From contig NZ_QQVY01000001.1 in NCBI RefSeq assembly GCF_003590715.1, positions 434,001 to 498,000 of the forward strand: a stretch of 64,000 nt of DNA. The letters run 5' to 3'. This stretch comes from Paracoccus sp. JM45 (GTDB taxonomy: Bacteria; Pseudomonadota; Alphaproteobacteria; Rhodobacterales; Rhodobacteraceae). The translations under genes and the position numbers were made by a program. This document shows positions 31,692 through 42,903 of this stretch, one piece after another. Numbering within the stretch: the first letter of the stretch is position 1; every line of letters begins with the position of its first letter. Under the pieces are notes generated by a model. The model worked only from the letters and a program-made list of their open reading frames with translations, was not told the DNA's origin and ran no database searches.

Positions 31692-32597
31692 TCAGTCCTT
31701 CTTACTGTCGCTTTTATCCTCGGCGCGGATGCCGGCAGGTTCACGATCCGATACCGGACGCGCCGCCGAACTGGCCTGCGCTTCCTGTTCGGTCACACCC
31801 GTTTTATCGGCAGGCTGGCCATCGGCGGGGCGCGGTTCGTTATCAGGGGTCGCATCATGCCCCGTCTGGTCGTCCACAGCCGCTTCGGGCTGGTTGCGCT
31901 GCCATTTGGTCAGGATCGGAACCTCGGTTCCATCGATCCGCTTCAGCGTTTCGCCCAGATCATTAGCCAGCTGGACGCTGGCGTTGTGATCATGACCACC
32001 TTTGGCCGCTTCCAGACTGGTCAGTCCGGTGACAGGTTCGGATGCGAAGCGACCGGTCTGCGACCCTGCTTGTGGAACTTCGCCCGCCGACATGCGGTCG
32101 ATCAGCGCCTCCAGCGAAGCGGGCGTCAGGTCTTCATAGTAATCCTTGCCGATCTGGGCCATCGGGGCATTCGCGCAGGCACCCAGACATTCGACCTCTT
32201 CCCAGCTGAACTTGCCATCAGCCGAAGGGGTATGCGGGGTCGGCGCGATCTTGCGCTTGCAAACCTCGATCAGATCCTCGGCACCGCAGATCATGCAGGT
32301 GGTGGTTCCGCAGATCTGGATATTGGCAATGGTGCCAACCGGCTGAAGCTGGAACATAAAGTAGAAGGTCGCAACTTCAAGCGCACGGATATAGGCCATG
32401 CCAAGGAATTCAGCGACATATTCGATGGCCGGACGTGACAGCCAGCCTTCCTGTTCCTGTGCACGCCACAGCAGCGGGATGATCGCCGATTGCTGGCGAC
32501 CTTCCGGATATTTGGTGATCTGTGCCTGCGCCCATTCAAGGTTCGCAAGCGTAAAGGTAAAGCTGTCCGGCTGGACAGGGTGAAGGCGGCGCAGCAT
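31692..32597 (-). CDS. nuoE: NADH-quinone oxidoreductase subunit E with long C-terminal tail
   Basis: This is a 301-residue subunit with the thioredoxin-like [2Fe-2S] domain (cluster N1a). Ligands lie in [10 protein letters not shown] (by homology the first two Cys of the set) and [10 protein letters not shown]. The core ends near residue 175; about 125 further residues are low-complexity, rich in Asp, Glu, Ala, Pro and Lys, longer than I recall for Paracoccus Nqo2 (about 240 in all). The start overlaps the nuoD stop by one base. Confidence 0.95.
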   Translation of the reverse strand: MLRRLHPVQPDSFTFTLANLEWAQAQITKYPEGRQQSAIIPLLWRAQEQEGWLSRPAIEYVAEFLGMAYIRALEVATFYFMFQLQPVGTIANIQICGTTTCMICGAEDLIEVCKRKIAPTPHTPSADGKFSWEEVECLGACANAPMAQIGKDYYEDLTPASLEALIDRMSAGEVPQAGSQTGRFASEPVTGLTSLEAAKGGHDHNASVQLANDLGETLKRIDGTEVPILTKWQRNQPEAAVDDQTGHDATPDNEPRPADGQPADKTGVTEQEAQASSAARPVSDREPAGIRAEDKSDSKKD

Positions 32598-33835
32598 CAG
32601 CGGTCAACCTCTCCGAACACGATGTCTTGGGTGGCGATGAGGGCGGGGACATCGGCCAGCAAATGGCCCTTCGACATCCAGTCCATTGATTGCAGGTGCA
32701 GGAAGCCCGGCGCCCGCAGCTTGGCGCGATAGGGTTTATTCGACCCGTCGCTGACCAGATAAACACCGAACTCGCCCTTGGGGGCCTCGACGGCAGCATA
32801 GACTTCACCCGCCGGAACGCGGAAGCCTTCGGTATAGAGTTTGAAGTGGTGGATCAGGCTTTCCATATCACGCTTCATATCCGCGCGCTTGGGGGCCGTC
32901 AGCTTACCACGGGCCATCACATCACCTGCGGGTTCAGCCCGCAGCTTGGTGATCGCCTGCTTCATAATGCTGGTTGATTCGCGCATTTCCTGCATCCGGC
33001 ACAGGAAACGGTCATAGCAATCACCATTAGTGCCGACCGGAATCTTGAAATCAAATTCATCATAACATTCATAGGGTTGGCTGCGGCGCAAATCCCACGC
33101 CATGCCAGACCCACGGACCATGACGCCCGAAAAGCCCCAATCCAGCGCATCTTGTTCGCTGACAATGCCGATATCGACCAGACGCTGCTTGAAGATCCGG
33201 TTTTCGGTCAGCAGCGTGTCCAGATCGTCCAGAACCTTGGGGAACTTTTCACACCATGCTTCGATGTCATTCAGCAAATCGGGCGGCAGGTCCTGATGGA
33301 CGCCACCGGGCCGGAAATAGGCTGCGTGCAAACGCGCACCGCTGGCGCGTTCATAGAAAATCATCAACTCTTCGCGCGCTTCAAAGCCCCAAAGCGGCGG
33401 CGTCAGCGCACCTACGTCCAGCGCACCTGTCGTCAGACCCAGCAAGTGGTTCAGAATACGGCCGATTTCCGAATAGAGCACACGGATCAGGCTGGCGCGA
33501 CGCGGCACTACGGTACCGGTCAGACGCTCGATCGCCAGACACCATGCGTGTTCCTGATTCATCGGCGACACATAATCCAGCCGGTCGAAATACGGCAGGT
33601 TTTGCAGATAGGTGCGGCTTTCCATCAGCTTTTCGGTGCCGCGATGCAGCAGACCGATATGCGGATCGGCGCGCTCGACAACTTCACCGTCCAGCTCCAG
33701 CACCATCCGCAACACGCCGTGTGCGGCGGGGTGCTGAGGGCCAAAGTTGATGTTGAAATTGCGGATACGCTGTTCGCCGGTCAGCAAATCCTCGCTGCCG
33801 TCGTCATAATGGTTCACGCGGATATCGCCGTCCAT
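32597..33835 (-). CDS. nuoD: NADH-quinone oxidoreductase subunit D
   Basis: This is a 412-residue 49-kDa-type subunit forming the quinone-binding cavity with NuoB. It has the N-terminal [21 protein letters not shown] loop with the quinone-contacting His, the HRGTEKLME segment and the conserved C-terminal DIVFGEVDR end. It retains the [NiFe]-hydrogenase large-subunit fold without the metal cysteines. It is four bases from nuoC. Confidence 0.98.
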   Translation of the reverse strand: MDGDIRVNHYDDGSEDLLTGEQRIRNFNINFGPQHPAAHGVLRMVLELDGEVVERADPHIGLLHRGTEKLMESRTYLQNLPYFDRLDYVSPMNQEHAWCLAIERLTGTVVPRRASLIRVLYSEIGRILNHLLGLTTGALDVGALTPPLWGFEAREELMIFYERASGARLHAAYFRPGGVHQDLPPDLLNDIEAWCEKFPKVLDDLDTLLTENRIFKQRLVDIGIVSEQDALDWGFSGVMVRGSGMAWDLRRSQPYECYDEFDFKIPVGTNGDCYDRFLCRMQEMRESTSIMKQAITKLRAEPAGDVMARGKLTAPKRADMKRDMESLIHHFKLYTEGFRVPAGEVYAAVEAPKGEFGVYLVSDGSNKPYRAKLRAPGFLHLQSMDWMSKGHLLADVPALIATQDIVFGEVDR

Positions 33836-33839
33836 GGCC

Positions 33840-34457
33840 TTACCCCTTGGTCTTTTCGTCGCCGGGCAGGACGTATTTCGCGCCCTCCCACGGAGAGAGG
33901 AAATCGAACTGGCGGTATTCCTGCACCAGATTTACAGGCTCATAGATAACGCGCTTTTCAGCTTCGTCATAGCGAACCTCGACATAACCGGTGGTCGGAA
34001 AATCTTTCCGCAGCGGATGGCCCGAAAAACCATAATCGGTCAACAGGCGACGCATGTCGGGATGGCCCGTGAACAGAATGCCGAACATGTCGAAAATCTC
34101 ACGCTCGAACCAATTGGCGGCGGGATAGATTTTCACCAGCGTCGGCAGCATTTCATCTTCGCGAATCGCGGTTTTCACGCGAATGCGGTGATTCTGGTAC
34201 ATCGACAGGAAATGCCAAACCACGTCGAAACGCTGTGCGCGTTCGGGGTGGTCAACGGCAGTGATGTCCACCAGCGTCGAAAAACGGCAACTGCTATCGC
34301 TGCGCAGAAATTCGATCAGGTCCAGAATGCCGGTGGCCGTTGCCGTCACGGTCAGTTCGTTGAATGCCACGGTGGCATCCAGAACTTCGCCAGGGCGACG
34401 CATCTTGATGTGCTCGGCCAGCTGTTCCAGCGCGTCTATGTCGGGATAATGCGCCAT
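33840..34457 (-). CDS. nuoC: NADH-quinone oxidoreductase subunit C
   Basis: This 205-residue 30-kDa-type subunit of the connecting module shows ERELYDM-like [27 protein letters not shown], the family signature, and the PLRKDFP motif. It is a separate gene from nuoD, as in Paracoccus and unlike the E. coli fusion. ATG 34455-34457 lies two bases after nuoB. Confidence 0.98.
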   Translation of the reverse strand: MAHYPDIDALEQLAEHIKMRRPGEVLDATVAFNELTVTATATGILDLIEFLRSDSSCRFSTLVDITAVDHPERAQRFDVVWHFLSMYQNHRIRVKTAIREDEMLPTLVKIYPAANWFEREIFDMFGILFTGHPDMRRLLTDYGFSGHPLRKDFPTTGYVEVRYDEAEKRVIYEPVNLVQEYRQFDFLSPWEGAKYVLPGDEKTKG

Positions 34458-34459
34458 CG

Positions 34460-35349
<890 letters not shown>

Positions 35350-35415
35350 GGGCGTTGATCCCCATTGTCGGTCGCGGGGATCATGGCTCACCTCGCGACG
35401 GGTTGGCTGTTTGCG

Positions 35416-35444
35416 GGTTTAGACCTGCCAAGCAGCGGGGTCAA
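35416..35444 (-). promoter_or_regulatory. Candidate nuo operon promoter
   Basis: On the minus strand TTGACC is followed after 17 bases by TAAACC, about 65 bases upstream of the nuoA GTG. The -35 matches five of six consensus positions; the -10 matches about three. It is the best candidate in the 210-base gap before nuoA. Confidence 0.35.
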
Positions 35445-35521
35445 CGGGCCGAAATCAACGATCCTGCGGCTAATCGTTGCATTTGCCCAATTAAAAGTCG
35501 CTGCATCTTAACTGGTCAGTC

Positions 35522-35553
35522 CGGGGCAAGGCCGTTTTCACCGCCCTGCCCCG
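35522..35553. terminator. Hairpin after pyc (terminator-like, no U tract)
   Basis: An 11-bp stem with one mismatch, CGGGGCAAGGC / GCCCTGCCCCG, and a 10-base loop lies just after the pyc stop, between pyc and nuoA on the minus strand. No T run follows, so it may be a Rho-assisted 3' end or an RNA-stabilising structure. Confidence 0.5.
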
Positions 35554-35560
35554 AATGATT

Positions 35561-38500
35561 CTATTCGATTTCGACCAGCAGGTCTTTTGCATCGATCTGT
35601 TGGCCGGGGGTGACATGGACGGCCTTGATGACGCCGTCCCGATCCGCGTGCAGACCGGTTTCCATCTTCATGGCCTCGATCGTCAGAAGCAGGTCGCCCT
35701 GATTGACCTTGGCGCCTGCAACCGCGCCGACCGATGCGACAACGCCCGGCATGGGTGCGCCGACATGACCTTCGTTCGCCGGATCGGCCTTGGGGCGCAC
35801 AGCGGCGGTGCCCGTGGCCTTGCGGTTAGGGACCCGGATGCTGCGCGGCTGGCCGTTCAACTCGAAGAAGACCTTCATCTCGCCTTTTTCATCCGTCTCG
35901 CCCAAGGTCAGCAGGCGGATTTCAAGGGTCTTGCCGGGGTCGATCTCGACGCTGATTTCCTGCCCTGGTTCCATTCCGTAAAAGAAGTTGCGGGTCGGCA
36001 GGGTGCGGACGGGGCCATAGGTTTCGTGACGTGCCATATAGTCGGTAAAGACCTTGGGATACATCAGATAACCGTTCAGATCCTCATCATCGATGGTCTT
36101 GCCACCCAGTTCTTCGGACAGTTTGGCACGCACGGCTTCCAGATCGACGGGTTCCAGATGGGCGCCGGGACGATCGGTAAAGGGTTCCTCGCCCTTCAGG
36201 ATCTTGGACTGGATCGCCTGCGGCCAGCCACCGGGAGGTTGGCCCAGATTGCCGCGCATCATATCGACAACGCTGTCAGGGAAGCTGACATCCGTTTCGG
36301 CGTCCATCACCTGCTGCGGTGTCAGGTTCTGGGCCACCATCATCAGCGCCATATCACCGACCACCTTGGAGGACGGCGTGACTTTGACGATATCGCCGAA
36401 CATCTGGTTCACATCGGCATAAGCCTGCGCGACCTCGTGCCAGCGATCTTCCAGCCCCATCGAACGCGCCTGCGCTTTCAGGTTGGTGAACTGGCCGCCG
36501 GGCATTTCGTGCAGATAAACCTCGGATGCGGGGGCCTGCAGGCCGGATTCGAAGGCGGCATAGCTTTCGCGGACCCGTTCCCAATAGTTGCTGATGGCGC
36601 GGATATGGCCGATGTCCAGTCCGGTATCGCGGTCGGTCTGTGCCAGCGATTCCACGACCGAACCCATGGTCGGCTGGCTGGTGTTGCCCGACAGCGCATC
36701 CATCGCGCAATCGACGGCGTCCACACCGGCAGCAGCCGCCGCAAGGATGGTCGCGCCACCCATGCCGCTGGTGTCATGCGTGTGGAAATGGATCGGCAGG
36801 CCGACCTCTTCCTTCAGGGCGGTGATCAGCTGGGTGGCGGCGGCGGGCTTCAGCAGGCCTGCCATATCCTTCAGACCCAGCACATGTGCGCCGGCCGCCT
36901 TCAGATCCTTGGCGGTTTTGACGTAATAGGCCAGATCGTATTTTGACCGGTCGGGGTCCAGCATATTGCCGGTATAGCAAACCGTGCCTTCGCAGATTTT
37001 CCCCGATTCGATGACCGCATCCATGGCGACGCGCATATTCTCGACCCAGTTCAGGCTGTCGAAAACGCGGAAGACATCGACGCCGGTTTCGGCGGCCTGA
37101 CGCACAAAGGACTGCACGACGTTATCAGGATAGTTGGTGTATCCGACGCCATTGCTGGCGCGCAGCAGCATCTGCGTCATCAGGTTCGGCATATGCTGGC
37201 GGATGTCGCGCAGGCGCTGCCACGGACATTCCTGCAAGAAACGATAGGCCACATCGAATGTCGCCCCGCCCCAGCATTCGACGCTGAACAGCTGCGGCAG
37301 ATTGGCGGCATAGCTTGGCGCGACGCGGATCATGTCGATCGAGCGCATCCGCGTGGCCAGCAGCGACTGGTGACCGTCACGCATGGTGGTGTCGGTGATC
37401 AGCAGCTGCTTCTGCGCACCCATCCAGTCGGCAACAGCCTGCGCCCCTTGCGATTCCAGCAACTGGCGGGTGCCAGCGGCGGGTTCGGCGGTGGCAACCG
37501 GCGGCAAAGGCTGGCGCGCCTGTGCGGGCGGCAAGGCACGCCCCGTGGTTTCAGGATGCCCGTTGACGCTGATATCGGCCAGATAGGTCAGGATGCGGGT
37601 CGCGCGGTCCTGACGCTTTTTGAACGTGAACAGCGAAGGCGTCGTGTCGATGAATTTGGTCGTATAGGTGTCATCAAGGAAGGTCGGCTGTTTTAACAGG
37701 TTGATGACAAAATCGATATTCGTGCTGACACCGCGCACCCGGAATTCGCGCAAGGCACGGTCCATCCGCTTGATGGCCTGATCGGGCGTCTGTGCCCATG
37801 CTGTCACCTTGACCAGCAGCGAATCATAATAGCGGGTGATCACGCCACCTGCATAGGCGGTGCCGCCATCCAGACGGATGCCCATGCCTGTCGCGCTGCG
37901 ATAGGCAGTGATACGGCCATAATCAGGGATAAAGTTGTTCTGCGGGTCCTCGGTCGTGACGCGGCACTGCAGCGCGTGGCCCGACAGGGTGATCTGGTCC
38001 TGACTGTCATGGCCGGTGGCCGCGGCCAGCGTCGCGCCTTCGGCGATCTTGATCTGGGACTGGACGATGTCGATGCCGGTGACCTCTTCGGTCACGGTGT
38101 GTTCGACCTGAACGCGGGGGTTCACCTCGATGAAATAGAATTTCTCATCGTCCATATCCATCAGAAATTCGACGGTGCCAGCGTTCTGGTATCCGACCGC
38201 CTGCCCGATTTTCAGCGCAAGGCCGCATACCTCGGCGCGCTGTTCTTCGGTCAGATAGGGTGCGGGCGCGCGTTCCACGACCTTCTGGTTCCGGCGCTGG
38301 ACCGTGCAATCGCGTTCGAACAGGTGATACAGACCGCCATGCGTGTCGCCCAGCAGCTGCACCTCGACGTGGCGGGCGCGGATGATCATCTTTTCCAGAT
38401 AACCCTCGCCATTGCCAAAGGCGGCTTCAGCCTCGCGGCGGCCTTCGCGGACTTTTTCGACCAGCTCTTCGGGGTTGTTGATCGGGCGCATGCCGCGACC

Positions 38501-38995
38501 ACCACCGCCCCAGCTGGCCTTCAGCATCAAGGGATAGCCGACTTCGGCGGCCTCGGCCTTGATGGCATCGAAATCCTCACCCAGCACTTCGGTCGCGGGA
38601 ATGACGGGGACGCCAGCCTTGATGGCAACGTGACGGGCGCTGGCCTTGTCGCCAAGCGCACGCATGGTTTCCGCCTTGGGACCGATGAATGTGATGCCCG
38701 CCTCGAAACAGGCATCCACGAATTCGGGGTTTTCCGACAGCAGGCCATAGCCCGGATGGATCGCATCCGCGCCGCATTCCTTTGCGACACGAATGATTTC
38801 GGGAATCGACAGATAGGCCGCAACGGGGCCCAGACCCTCGCCGATGCGATATGCCTCATCTGCCTTGAAACGGTGAAGACCAAGCTTGTCCTCCTCGGCG
38901 TAAACCGCAACCGTTCGTTTTCCCAATTCATTCGCGGCACGCATCACACGGATCGCGATCTCACCACGGTTCGCAATCAATATTTTCTCAAACAT
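35561..38995 (-). CDS. pyc: Pyruvate carboxylase
   Basis: This 1144-residue single-chain enzyme carboxylates pyruvate to oxaloacetate for anaplerosis. Domains in order are biotin carboxylase (about 1-450, with ATP-grasp SWGGGGRGMRPI and EVNPRVQVEHTVTEEVTG), carboxyltransferase TIM barrel (about 530-810, DTTMRDGHQSLLATRMR and HTHDTSGMGG with metal ligands), the PYC_OADA linker domain, and the biotin carrier with the EAMKMETGL biotinylation lysine. AGGGGG precedes ATG 38995. BirA, encoded downstream of nuoN, would biotinylate it. It is divergent from uvrA. Confidence 0.98.
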   Translation of the reverse strand: MFEKILIANRGEIAIRVMRAANELGKRTVAVYAEEDKLGLHRFKADEAYRIGEGLGPVAAYLSIPEIIRVAKECGADAIHPGYGLLSENPEFVDACFEAGITFIGPKAETMRALGDKASARHVAIKAGVPVIPATEVLGEDFDAIKAEAAEVGYPLMLKASWGGGGRGMRPINNPEELVEKVREGRREAEAAFGNGEGYLEKMIIRARHVEVQLLGDTHGGLYHLFERDCTVQRRNQKVVERAPAPYLTEEQRAEVCGLALKIGQAVGYQNAGTVEFLMDMDDEKFYFIEVNPRVQVEHTVTEEVTGIDIVQSQIKIAEGATLAAATGHDSQDQITLSGHALQCRVTTEDPQNNFIPDYGRITAYRSATGMGIRLDGGTAYAGGVITRYYDSLLVKVTAWAQTPDQAIKRMDRALREFRVRGVSTNIDFVINLLKQPTFLDDTYTTKFIDTTPSLFTFKKRQDRATRILTYLADISVNGHPETTGRALPPAQARQPLPPVATAEPAAGTRQLLESQGAQAVADWMGAQKQLLITDTTMRDGHQSLLATRMRSIDMIRVAPSYAANLPQLFSVECWGGATFDVAYRFLQECPWQRLRDIRQHMPNLMTQMLLRASNGVGYTNYPDNVVQSFVRQAAETGVDVFRVFDSLNWVENMRVAMDAVIESGKICEGTVCYTGNMLDPDRSKYDLAYYVKTAKDLKAAGAHVLGLKDMAGLLKPAAATQLITALKEEVGLPIHFHTHDTSGMGGATILAAAAAGVDAVDCAMDALSGNTSQPTMGSVVESLAQTDRDTGLDIGHIRAISNYWERVRESYAAFESGLQAPASEVYLHEMPGGQFTNLKAQARSMGLEDRWHEVAQAYADVNQMFGDIVKVTPSSKVVGDMALMMVAQNLTPQQVMDAETDVSFPDSVVDMMRGNLGQPPGGWPQAIQSKILKGEEPFTDRPGAHLEPVDLEAVRAKLSEELGGKTIDDEDLNGYLMYPKVFTDYMARHETYGPVRTLPTRNFFYGMEPGQEISVEIDPGKTLEIRLLTLGETDEKGEMKVFFELNGQPRSIRVPNRKATGTAAVRPKADPANEGHVGAPMPGVVASVGAVAGAKVNQGDLLLTIEAMKMETGLHADRDGVIKAVHVTPGQQIDAKDLLVEIE

Positions 38996-39024
38996 GCGAA
39001 AAGCCCCCTACTCAATTTCACAGC

Positions 39025-39052
39025 ATCCTAGCGGTGCCGCGTTGCAGCGCAA
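39025..39052 (-). promoter_or_regulatory. Candidate pyc promoter
   Basis: On the minus strand TTGCGC and TAGGAT (four of six -10 matches) are separated by 16 bases, about 30 bases upstream of the pyc start codon. This is a weak consensus-only call. Confidence 0.35.
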
Positions 39053-39147
39053 GTGTTGGTGAAAATATGTGCCATACATCTTGCAAGTGCAGCGAAGCCT
39101 GGCGGAATGGTCGGCGAATACCCGCAAAGGCAGCTTTGCCGCAATTC

Positions 39148-39162
39148 GTTCACATTATGTTC
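39148..39162. promoter_or_regulatory. LexA (SOS) box upstream of uvrA
   Basis: GTTCACATTATGTTC fits the alphaproteobacterial LexA consensus GTTC-N7-GTTC exactly, 66 bases before the uvrA start. A CATTATG-TTCG-CATAATG dyad overlaps it, ending in an inverted GAAC, and includes CATAAT, a plausible -10. Repression by LexA and induction by DNA damage follow from known biology of this site in Rhodobacter and Paracoccus. Confidence 0.85.
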
Positions 39163-39227
39163 GCATAATGAACTTGCTTTTCGTCTGTGCATTCATATCT
39201 GAGACGCTTGGGCATCAGGGACACGGC

Positions 39228-42086
39228 ATGGAACAGAAGTTCATCGAAGTGCGCGGCGCGCGCGAACATAATCTGAAGAATGTCGATATGGACATTCCGC
39301 GCGACAAGCTGGTGGTGATCACCGGATTGTCGGGTTCAGGCAAATCATCACTGGCGTTCGACACTGTCTATGCCGAAGGGCAGCGGCGCTATGTCGAAAG
39401 CCTGTCGGCGTATGCGCGCCAGTTTCTGGATATGATGGGCAAGCCGGATGTGGACCACATCAGCGGCTTGTCCCCCGCCATCAGTATCGAACAGAAGACC
39501 ACGTCCAAGAACCCCCGTTCGACCGTCGGCACCGTGACCGAGATCTATGACTATATGCGCCTGCTGTTCGCGCGCGCCGGCACGCCCTATTCCCCCGCGA
39601 CCGGCCTGCCGATCGAGGCGCAGCAAGTGCAGGACATGGTCGACCGCATCATGGCCCTTCCCGACGGCACCCGCGCTTTCCTGCTGGCCCCCATCGTGCG
39701 CGACCGCAAAGGCGAATACCGCAAGGAGTTTCTGGAACTGCGCAAGCAGGGGTTCCAGCGCATCAAGGTCAACGGCGAATTCTATGATCTGGACGAACCG
39801 CCGACCTTGGACAAGAAATTCCGCCACAATATCGACGTGGTTGTTGACCGGGTCGTTGTGCGTGAAGGCATGGAAACGCGGCTGGCCGACAGTCTTCGTA
39901 CCGCGCTGGATCTGGCCGACGGCATTGCCAATCTGGAAACCGCCCCGTCCGAGGGTGACCCCGAGCATCTGACCTTCAGCGAAAAATTCGCCTGTCCGGT
40001 CAGCGGCTTCACGATTCCAGAAATCGAACCGCGGCTGTTTTCTTTTAACGCCCCCTTCGGTGCCTGCCCCGTCTGTGACGGTCTGGGAGTTGAGCTGTTC
40101 TTTGACGAACGCCTAGTCGTGCCGGATGCCACGCTTTCGGTCGATAAGGGCGCGATTGCCCCGTGGGCCAAATCGAAATCGGCCTATCTGACGCAAACCG
40201 TCAATGCGCTGGCCAAGCATTACGGCTTTGACAAGAAGACCCCGTGGAAAGACCTGCCCAAGTCGGCACAGGATCTGTTCATGCGCGGTTCGGGCGAAGA
40301 GGAAATCAAGTTCCGCTTTGACGATGCCGGTCGCGTCTATGAAATCGCCCGCGTGTTCGAAGGGGTGATTCCCAACATGGAACGCCGTCTTCGCGAATCG
40401 GACAGCCAATGGGTTCGCGACGAATTCGAGCGTTACCAGAACAACCGCCCCTGCGGTGCCTGCACCGGTTATCGCCTGAAACCCGAAGCCTTGGCCGTCA
40501 AAATCGCGGGCGACCACGTCGGACAGGTGGTCGAACTGTCGATCAAGGACGCATTGGCATGGGTTACGGACGCCCCGAACCATCTGTCCAAGCAAAAGAA
40601 CGAAATCGCCACGGCGATCCTTAAGGAAATCCGCGAACGCCTCGGGTTTCTGGTCAATGTCGGTCTGGATTATCTGACATTGTCACGTGCTGCAGGCACT
40701 TTGTCGGGTGGCGAAAGCCAGCGCATCCGTCTGGCCAGCCAGATCGGCAGCGGCCTGACAGGTGTGCTTTATGTTCTGGACGAACCCTCGATCGGATTAC
40801 ACCAGCGTGACAACGACCGGTTGCTGACCACGCTGGTAAACCTGCGCGATCAGGGCAATTCGGTTCTGGTCGTCGAACATGACGAAGACGCGATCCGGCA
40901 TGCCGATTACGTCTTCGATATGGGTCCGGGTGCAGGCGTCCATGGCGGGGCCGTGGTCAGCCACGGCACGCCGGACCAGATTGCCGCCGATCCGAACAGC
41001 CTGACGGGGCAATATCTGTCGGGAAGTAGGTCAATTGCGGTTCCTGAAAAGCGCCGGAAGGGGAACGGCAAGAAGGTGACTGTCGTCAAGGCGACCGGAA
41101 ACAATCTGAAGAAAGTCACAGCGGACTTTCCGCTTGGCAAGTTTGTCTGTGTGACCGGCGTGTCTGGTGGCGGCAAATCCACCCTGACAATTGAAACCCT
41201 GTTCAAGACCGCCAGCATGCGCCTGAACGGTGCGCGTCAGACCCCTGCCCCATGCGAAACCATCAAAGGGTTGGAGCATCTGGATAAGGTCATCGACATC
41301 GACCAACGCCCCATCGGCCGCACACCCCGTTCGAATCCGGCCACCTATACCGGAGCGTTCACCCCGATTCGCGACTGGTTCGCCGGTCTGCCCGAATCAA
41401 AGGCGCGTGGTTATAAGCCCGGTCGCTTCAGCTTTAACGTTAAAGGTGGCCGCTGCGAGGCGTGTCAGGGCGATGGTGTCATCAAGATCGAGATGCACTT
41501 CCTGCCCGACGTCTATGTCGAATGCGAAACCTGCAAGGGCAAACGCTATAACCGCGAAACGCTGGAAGTGACTTTCAAAGGTCAATCCATCGCCGACGTG
41601 CTGGATATGACGGTCGAGGACGCGCAGACCTTCTTTGCCGCGGTGCCGTCGATCCGCACCAAGATGGACGCGCTGATGCAGGTGGGGCTGGGCTATATCA
41701 AGGTCGGCCAGCAGGCAACGACCCTGTCGGGTGGCGAGGCACAGCGTGTGAAGCTGTCCAAGGAATTGTCGCGCCAATCCACAGGCAGGACATTATATAT
41801 TCTGGACGAACCGACCACCGGCCTGCATTTCGAAGATGTCCGCAAGCTGCTGGAAGTGCTGCACGAACTGGTTGAACAGGGCAATACGGTGGTGGTCATC
41901 GAACACAATCTGGATGTCATCAAAACAGCTGACTGGCTGATCGACATCGGTCCCGAAGGTGGCGATGGTGGCGGCGTTATCGTGGCGCATGGCACCCCAG
42001 AGGCCGTTGCCAAGGTCGAGGCCAGCCACACAGGCCGTTACCTGGGCGATATGCTGACCCCTGCCCGCATGCGCGCCGCCGAATGA
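39228..42086 (+). CDS. uvrA: Excinuclease ABC subunit A
   Basis: This 952-residue damage-recognition ATPase of nucleotide excision repair has two ABC-type modules: Walker A motifs GLSGSGKSS and GVSGGGKST, and signature motifs LSGGESQR and LSGGEAQR. The second zinc finger is complete (CEAC ... CETC). The first has ACPVSG where a Cys-x2-Cys is usual, so one ligand is missing. ATG 39228 ([10 protein letters not shown]) is preceded by AGGGA; frame upstream of it lies in the control region. A LexA box lies 66 bases upstream. Confidence 0.97.
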   Translation: MEQKFIEVRGAREHNLKNVDMDIPRDKLVVITGLSGSGKSSLAFDTVYAEGQRRYVESLSAYARQFLDMMGKPDVDHISGLSPAISIEQKTTSKNPRSTVGTVTEIYDYMRLLFARAGTPYSPATGLPIEAQQVQDMVDRIMALPDGTRAFLLAPIVRDRKGEYRKEFLELRKQGFQRIKVNGEFYDLDEPPTLDKKFRHNIDVVVDRVVVREGMETRLADSLRTALDLADGIANLETAPSEGDPEHLTFSEKFACPVSGFTIPEIEPRLFSFNAPFGACPVCDGLGVELFFDERLVVPDATLSVDKGAIAPWAKSKSAYLTQTVNALAKHYGFDKKTPWKDLPKSAQDLFMRGSGEEEIKFRFDDAGRVYEIARVFEGVIPNMERRLRESDSQWVRDEFERYQNNRPCGACTGYRLKPEALAVKIAGDHVGQVVELSIKDALAWVTDAPNHLSKQKNEIATAILKEIRERLGFLVNVGLDYLTLSRAAGTLSGGESQRIRLASQIGSGLTGVLYVLDEPSIGLHQRDNDRLLTTLVNLRDQGNSVLVVEHDEDAIRHADYVFDMGPGAGVHGGAVVSHGTPDQIAADPNSLTGQYLSGSRSIAVPEKRRKGNGKKVTVVKATGNNLKKVTADFPLGKFVCVTGVSGGGKSTLTIETLFKTASMRLNGARQTPAPCETIKGLEHLDKVIDIDQRPIGRTPRSNPATYTGAFTPIRDWFAGLPESKARGYKPGRFSFNVKGGRCEACQGDGVIKIEMHFLPDVYVECETCKGKRYNRETLEVTFKGQSIADVLDMTVEDAQTFFAAVPSIRTKMDALMQVGLGYIKVGQQATTLSGGEAQRVKLSKELSRQSTGRTLYILDEPTTGLHFEDVRKLLEVLHELVEQGNTVVVIEHNLDVIKTADWLIDIGPEGGDGGGVIVAHGTPEAVAKVEASHTGRYLGDMLTPARMRAAE

Positions 42087-42463
42087 CCCCTGTTGCATGG
42101 CAAAGGATCGAAGGCGCCTTGATTGTTCTGGGCGCCCTTCCCTTGGCAGTGATGACGCAGAACGGCTGGCCTTGGTGGGTATGGCCTTTGGCTTTACTGG
42201 CACCTGATTTGGGCGCGGCGGGATATCTGGCCAACCGCCGAATTGGTGCATTCACCTATAATGTCACCCATCTTTACGGCACCGGCCTGCTGCTGGCGCT
42301 GATCGGTGTTGCTTTGGGACTGACGGGGCTGATTGCGGCAGGGGCAATCTGGATGGTCCATGTGGGCGCGGATCGTGCCTTTGGGATGGGGCTGAAGCGG
42401 ATTTCAGGCTTCGTTGACACGCATTTGGGGCAGTTGGGCGAAGCTGGTTCGGAAAAAAGCTGA
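42083..42463 (+). CDS. DUF4260-family small membrane protein
   Basis: This 126-residue protein has about three or four hydrophobic helices ([67 protein letters not shown]). The [11 protein letters not shown] and [13 protein letters not shown] segments, near a conserved Asp and His-Asp pair, are characteristic of the DUF4260 family. Its ATG overlaps the uvrA stop (ATGA), so it is likely co-translated and under the same LexA control. The function is unknown. Confidence 0.75.
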   Translation: MTPVAWQRIEGALIVLGALPLAVMTQNGWPWWVWPLALLAPDLGAAGYLANRRIGAFTYNVTHLYGTGLLLALIGVALGLTGLIAAGAIWMVHVGADRAFGMGLKRISGFVDTHLGQLGEAGSEKS

Positions 42464-42481
42464 AAATGGCGATTTTTCCTC

Positions 42482-42510
42482 TTGCAGAGCGCGGGCGCTT
42501 TCCGTAAATC
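42482..42510 (+). promoter_or_regulatory. Promoter of first tRNA-Gly
   Basis: TTGCAG and TAAATC are separated by exactly 17 bases, 47 bases before the tRNA. The same arrangement with an identical -10 recurs before the second tRNA copy, which strengthens the call. Confidence 0.65.
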
Positions 42511-42556
42511 ACCGCCTACCGAAGGCAGACCGGAAACGGGATGCAGACGGAACGGA

Positions 42557-42631
42557 GCGGGCGTAGCTCAGGGGTAGAGCATAACCTTGCCAAGGTTAGG
42601 GTCGGGCGTTCGAATCGCCTCGCCCGCTCCA
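42557..42631 (+). tRNA. tRNA-Gly (anticodon GCC), copy 1
   Basis: This is a 75-base cloverleaf with a 7-bp acceptor stem GCGGGCG / CGCCCGC, a GCTC / GAGC D stem, an anticodon arm TAACC-TTGCCAA-GGTTA with anticodon GCC, a T arm with loop TTCGAAT, and an encoded CCA end. It decodes GGC and GGU. Confidence 0.97.
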
Positions 42632-42639
42632 GATAAACA

Positions 42640-42667
42640 AAAAGCCAGATCTTCGGATCTGGCTTTT
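42640..42667 (+). terminator. Intrinsic terminator after first tRNA-Gly
   Basis: A perfect 12-bp stem AAAAGCCAGATC / GATCTGGCTTTT with a TTCG tetraloop ends in TTTTG, nine bases after the tRNA. Confidence 0.92.
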
Positions 42668-42746
42668 GTCGTTTCAGCCCTTTCCACATTACAATTCACC
42701 AAGACAAAATTCTGACCGCGCGGCAAAAATCATGCGTTTTGCCCCC

Positions 42747-42775
42747 TTGCGTATCCGGATGGCTTTCACTAAATC
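42747..42775 (+). promoter_or_regulatory. Promoter of second tRNA-Gly
   Basis: TTGCGT and TAAATC are separated by 17 bases, in the same position relative to the tRNA (-10 ends 46-47 bases upstream) as in copy 1. Confidence 0.65.
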
Positions 42776-42821
42776 ACCGCTTACCGAAGGCAGGCCGGAA
42801 ACGGAATGCAGACGGAACGGA

Positions 42822-42896
42822 GCGGGCGTAGCTCAGGGGTAGAGCATAACCTTGCCAAGGTTAGGGTCGGGCGTTCGAATCGCCTCGCCCGCTCCA
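42822..42896 (+). tRNA. tRNA-Gly (anticodon GCC), copy 2
   Basis: Identical to copy 1 over all 75 bases including the encoded CCA. It lies 265 bases downstream of it, with its own promoter and terminator. Confidence 0.97.
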
Positions 42897-42903
42897 GATT
42901 ACA

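Noticed and set aside
35555-36946. Long open frames antisense to pyc, and similar ones antisense to nuoM, nuoD and the dimethylglycine dehydrogenase-like gene
   Set aside because: They mirror the strong third-position GC bias of the opposite-strand genes. They have His/Arg/Gln-rich compositions without recognisable domains, and no ribosome sites fit.
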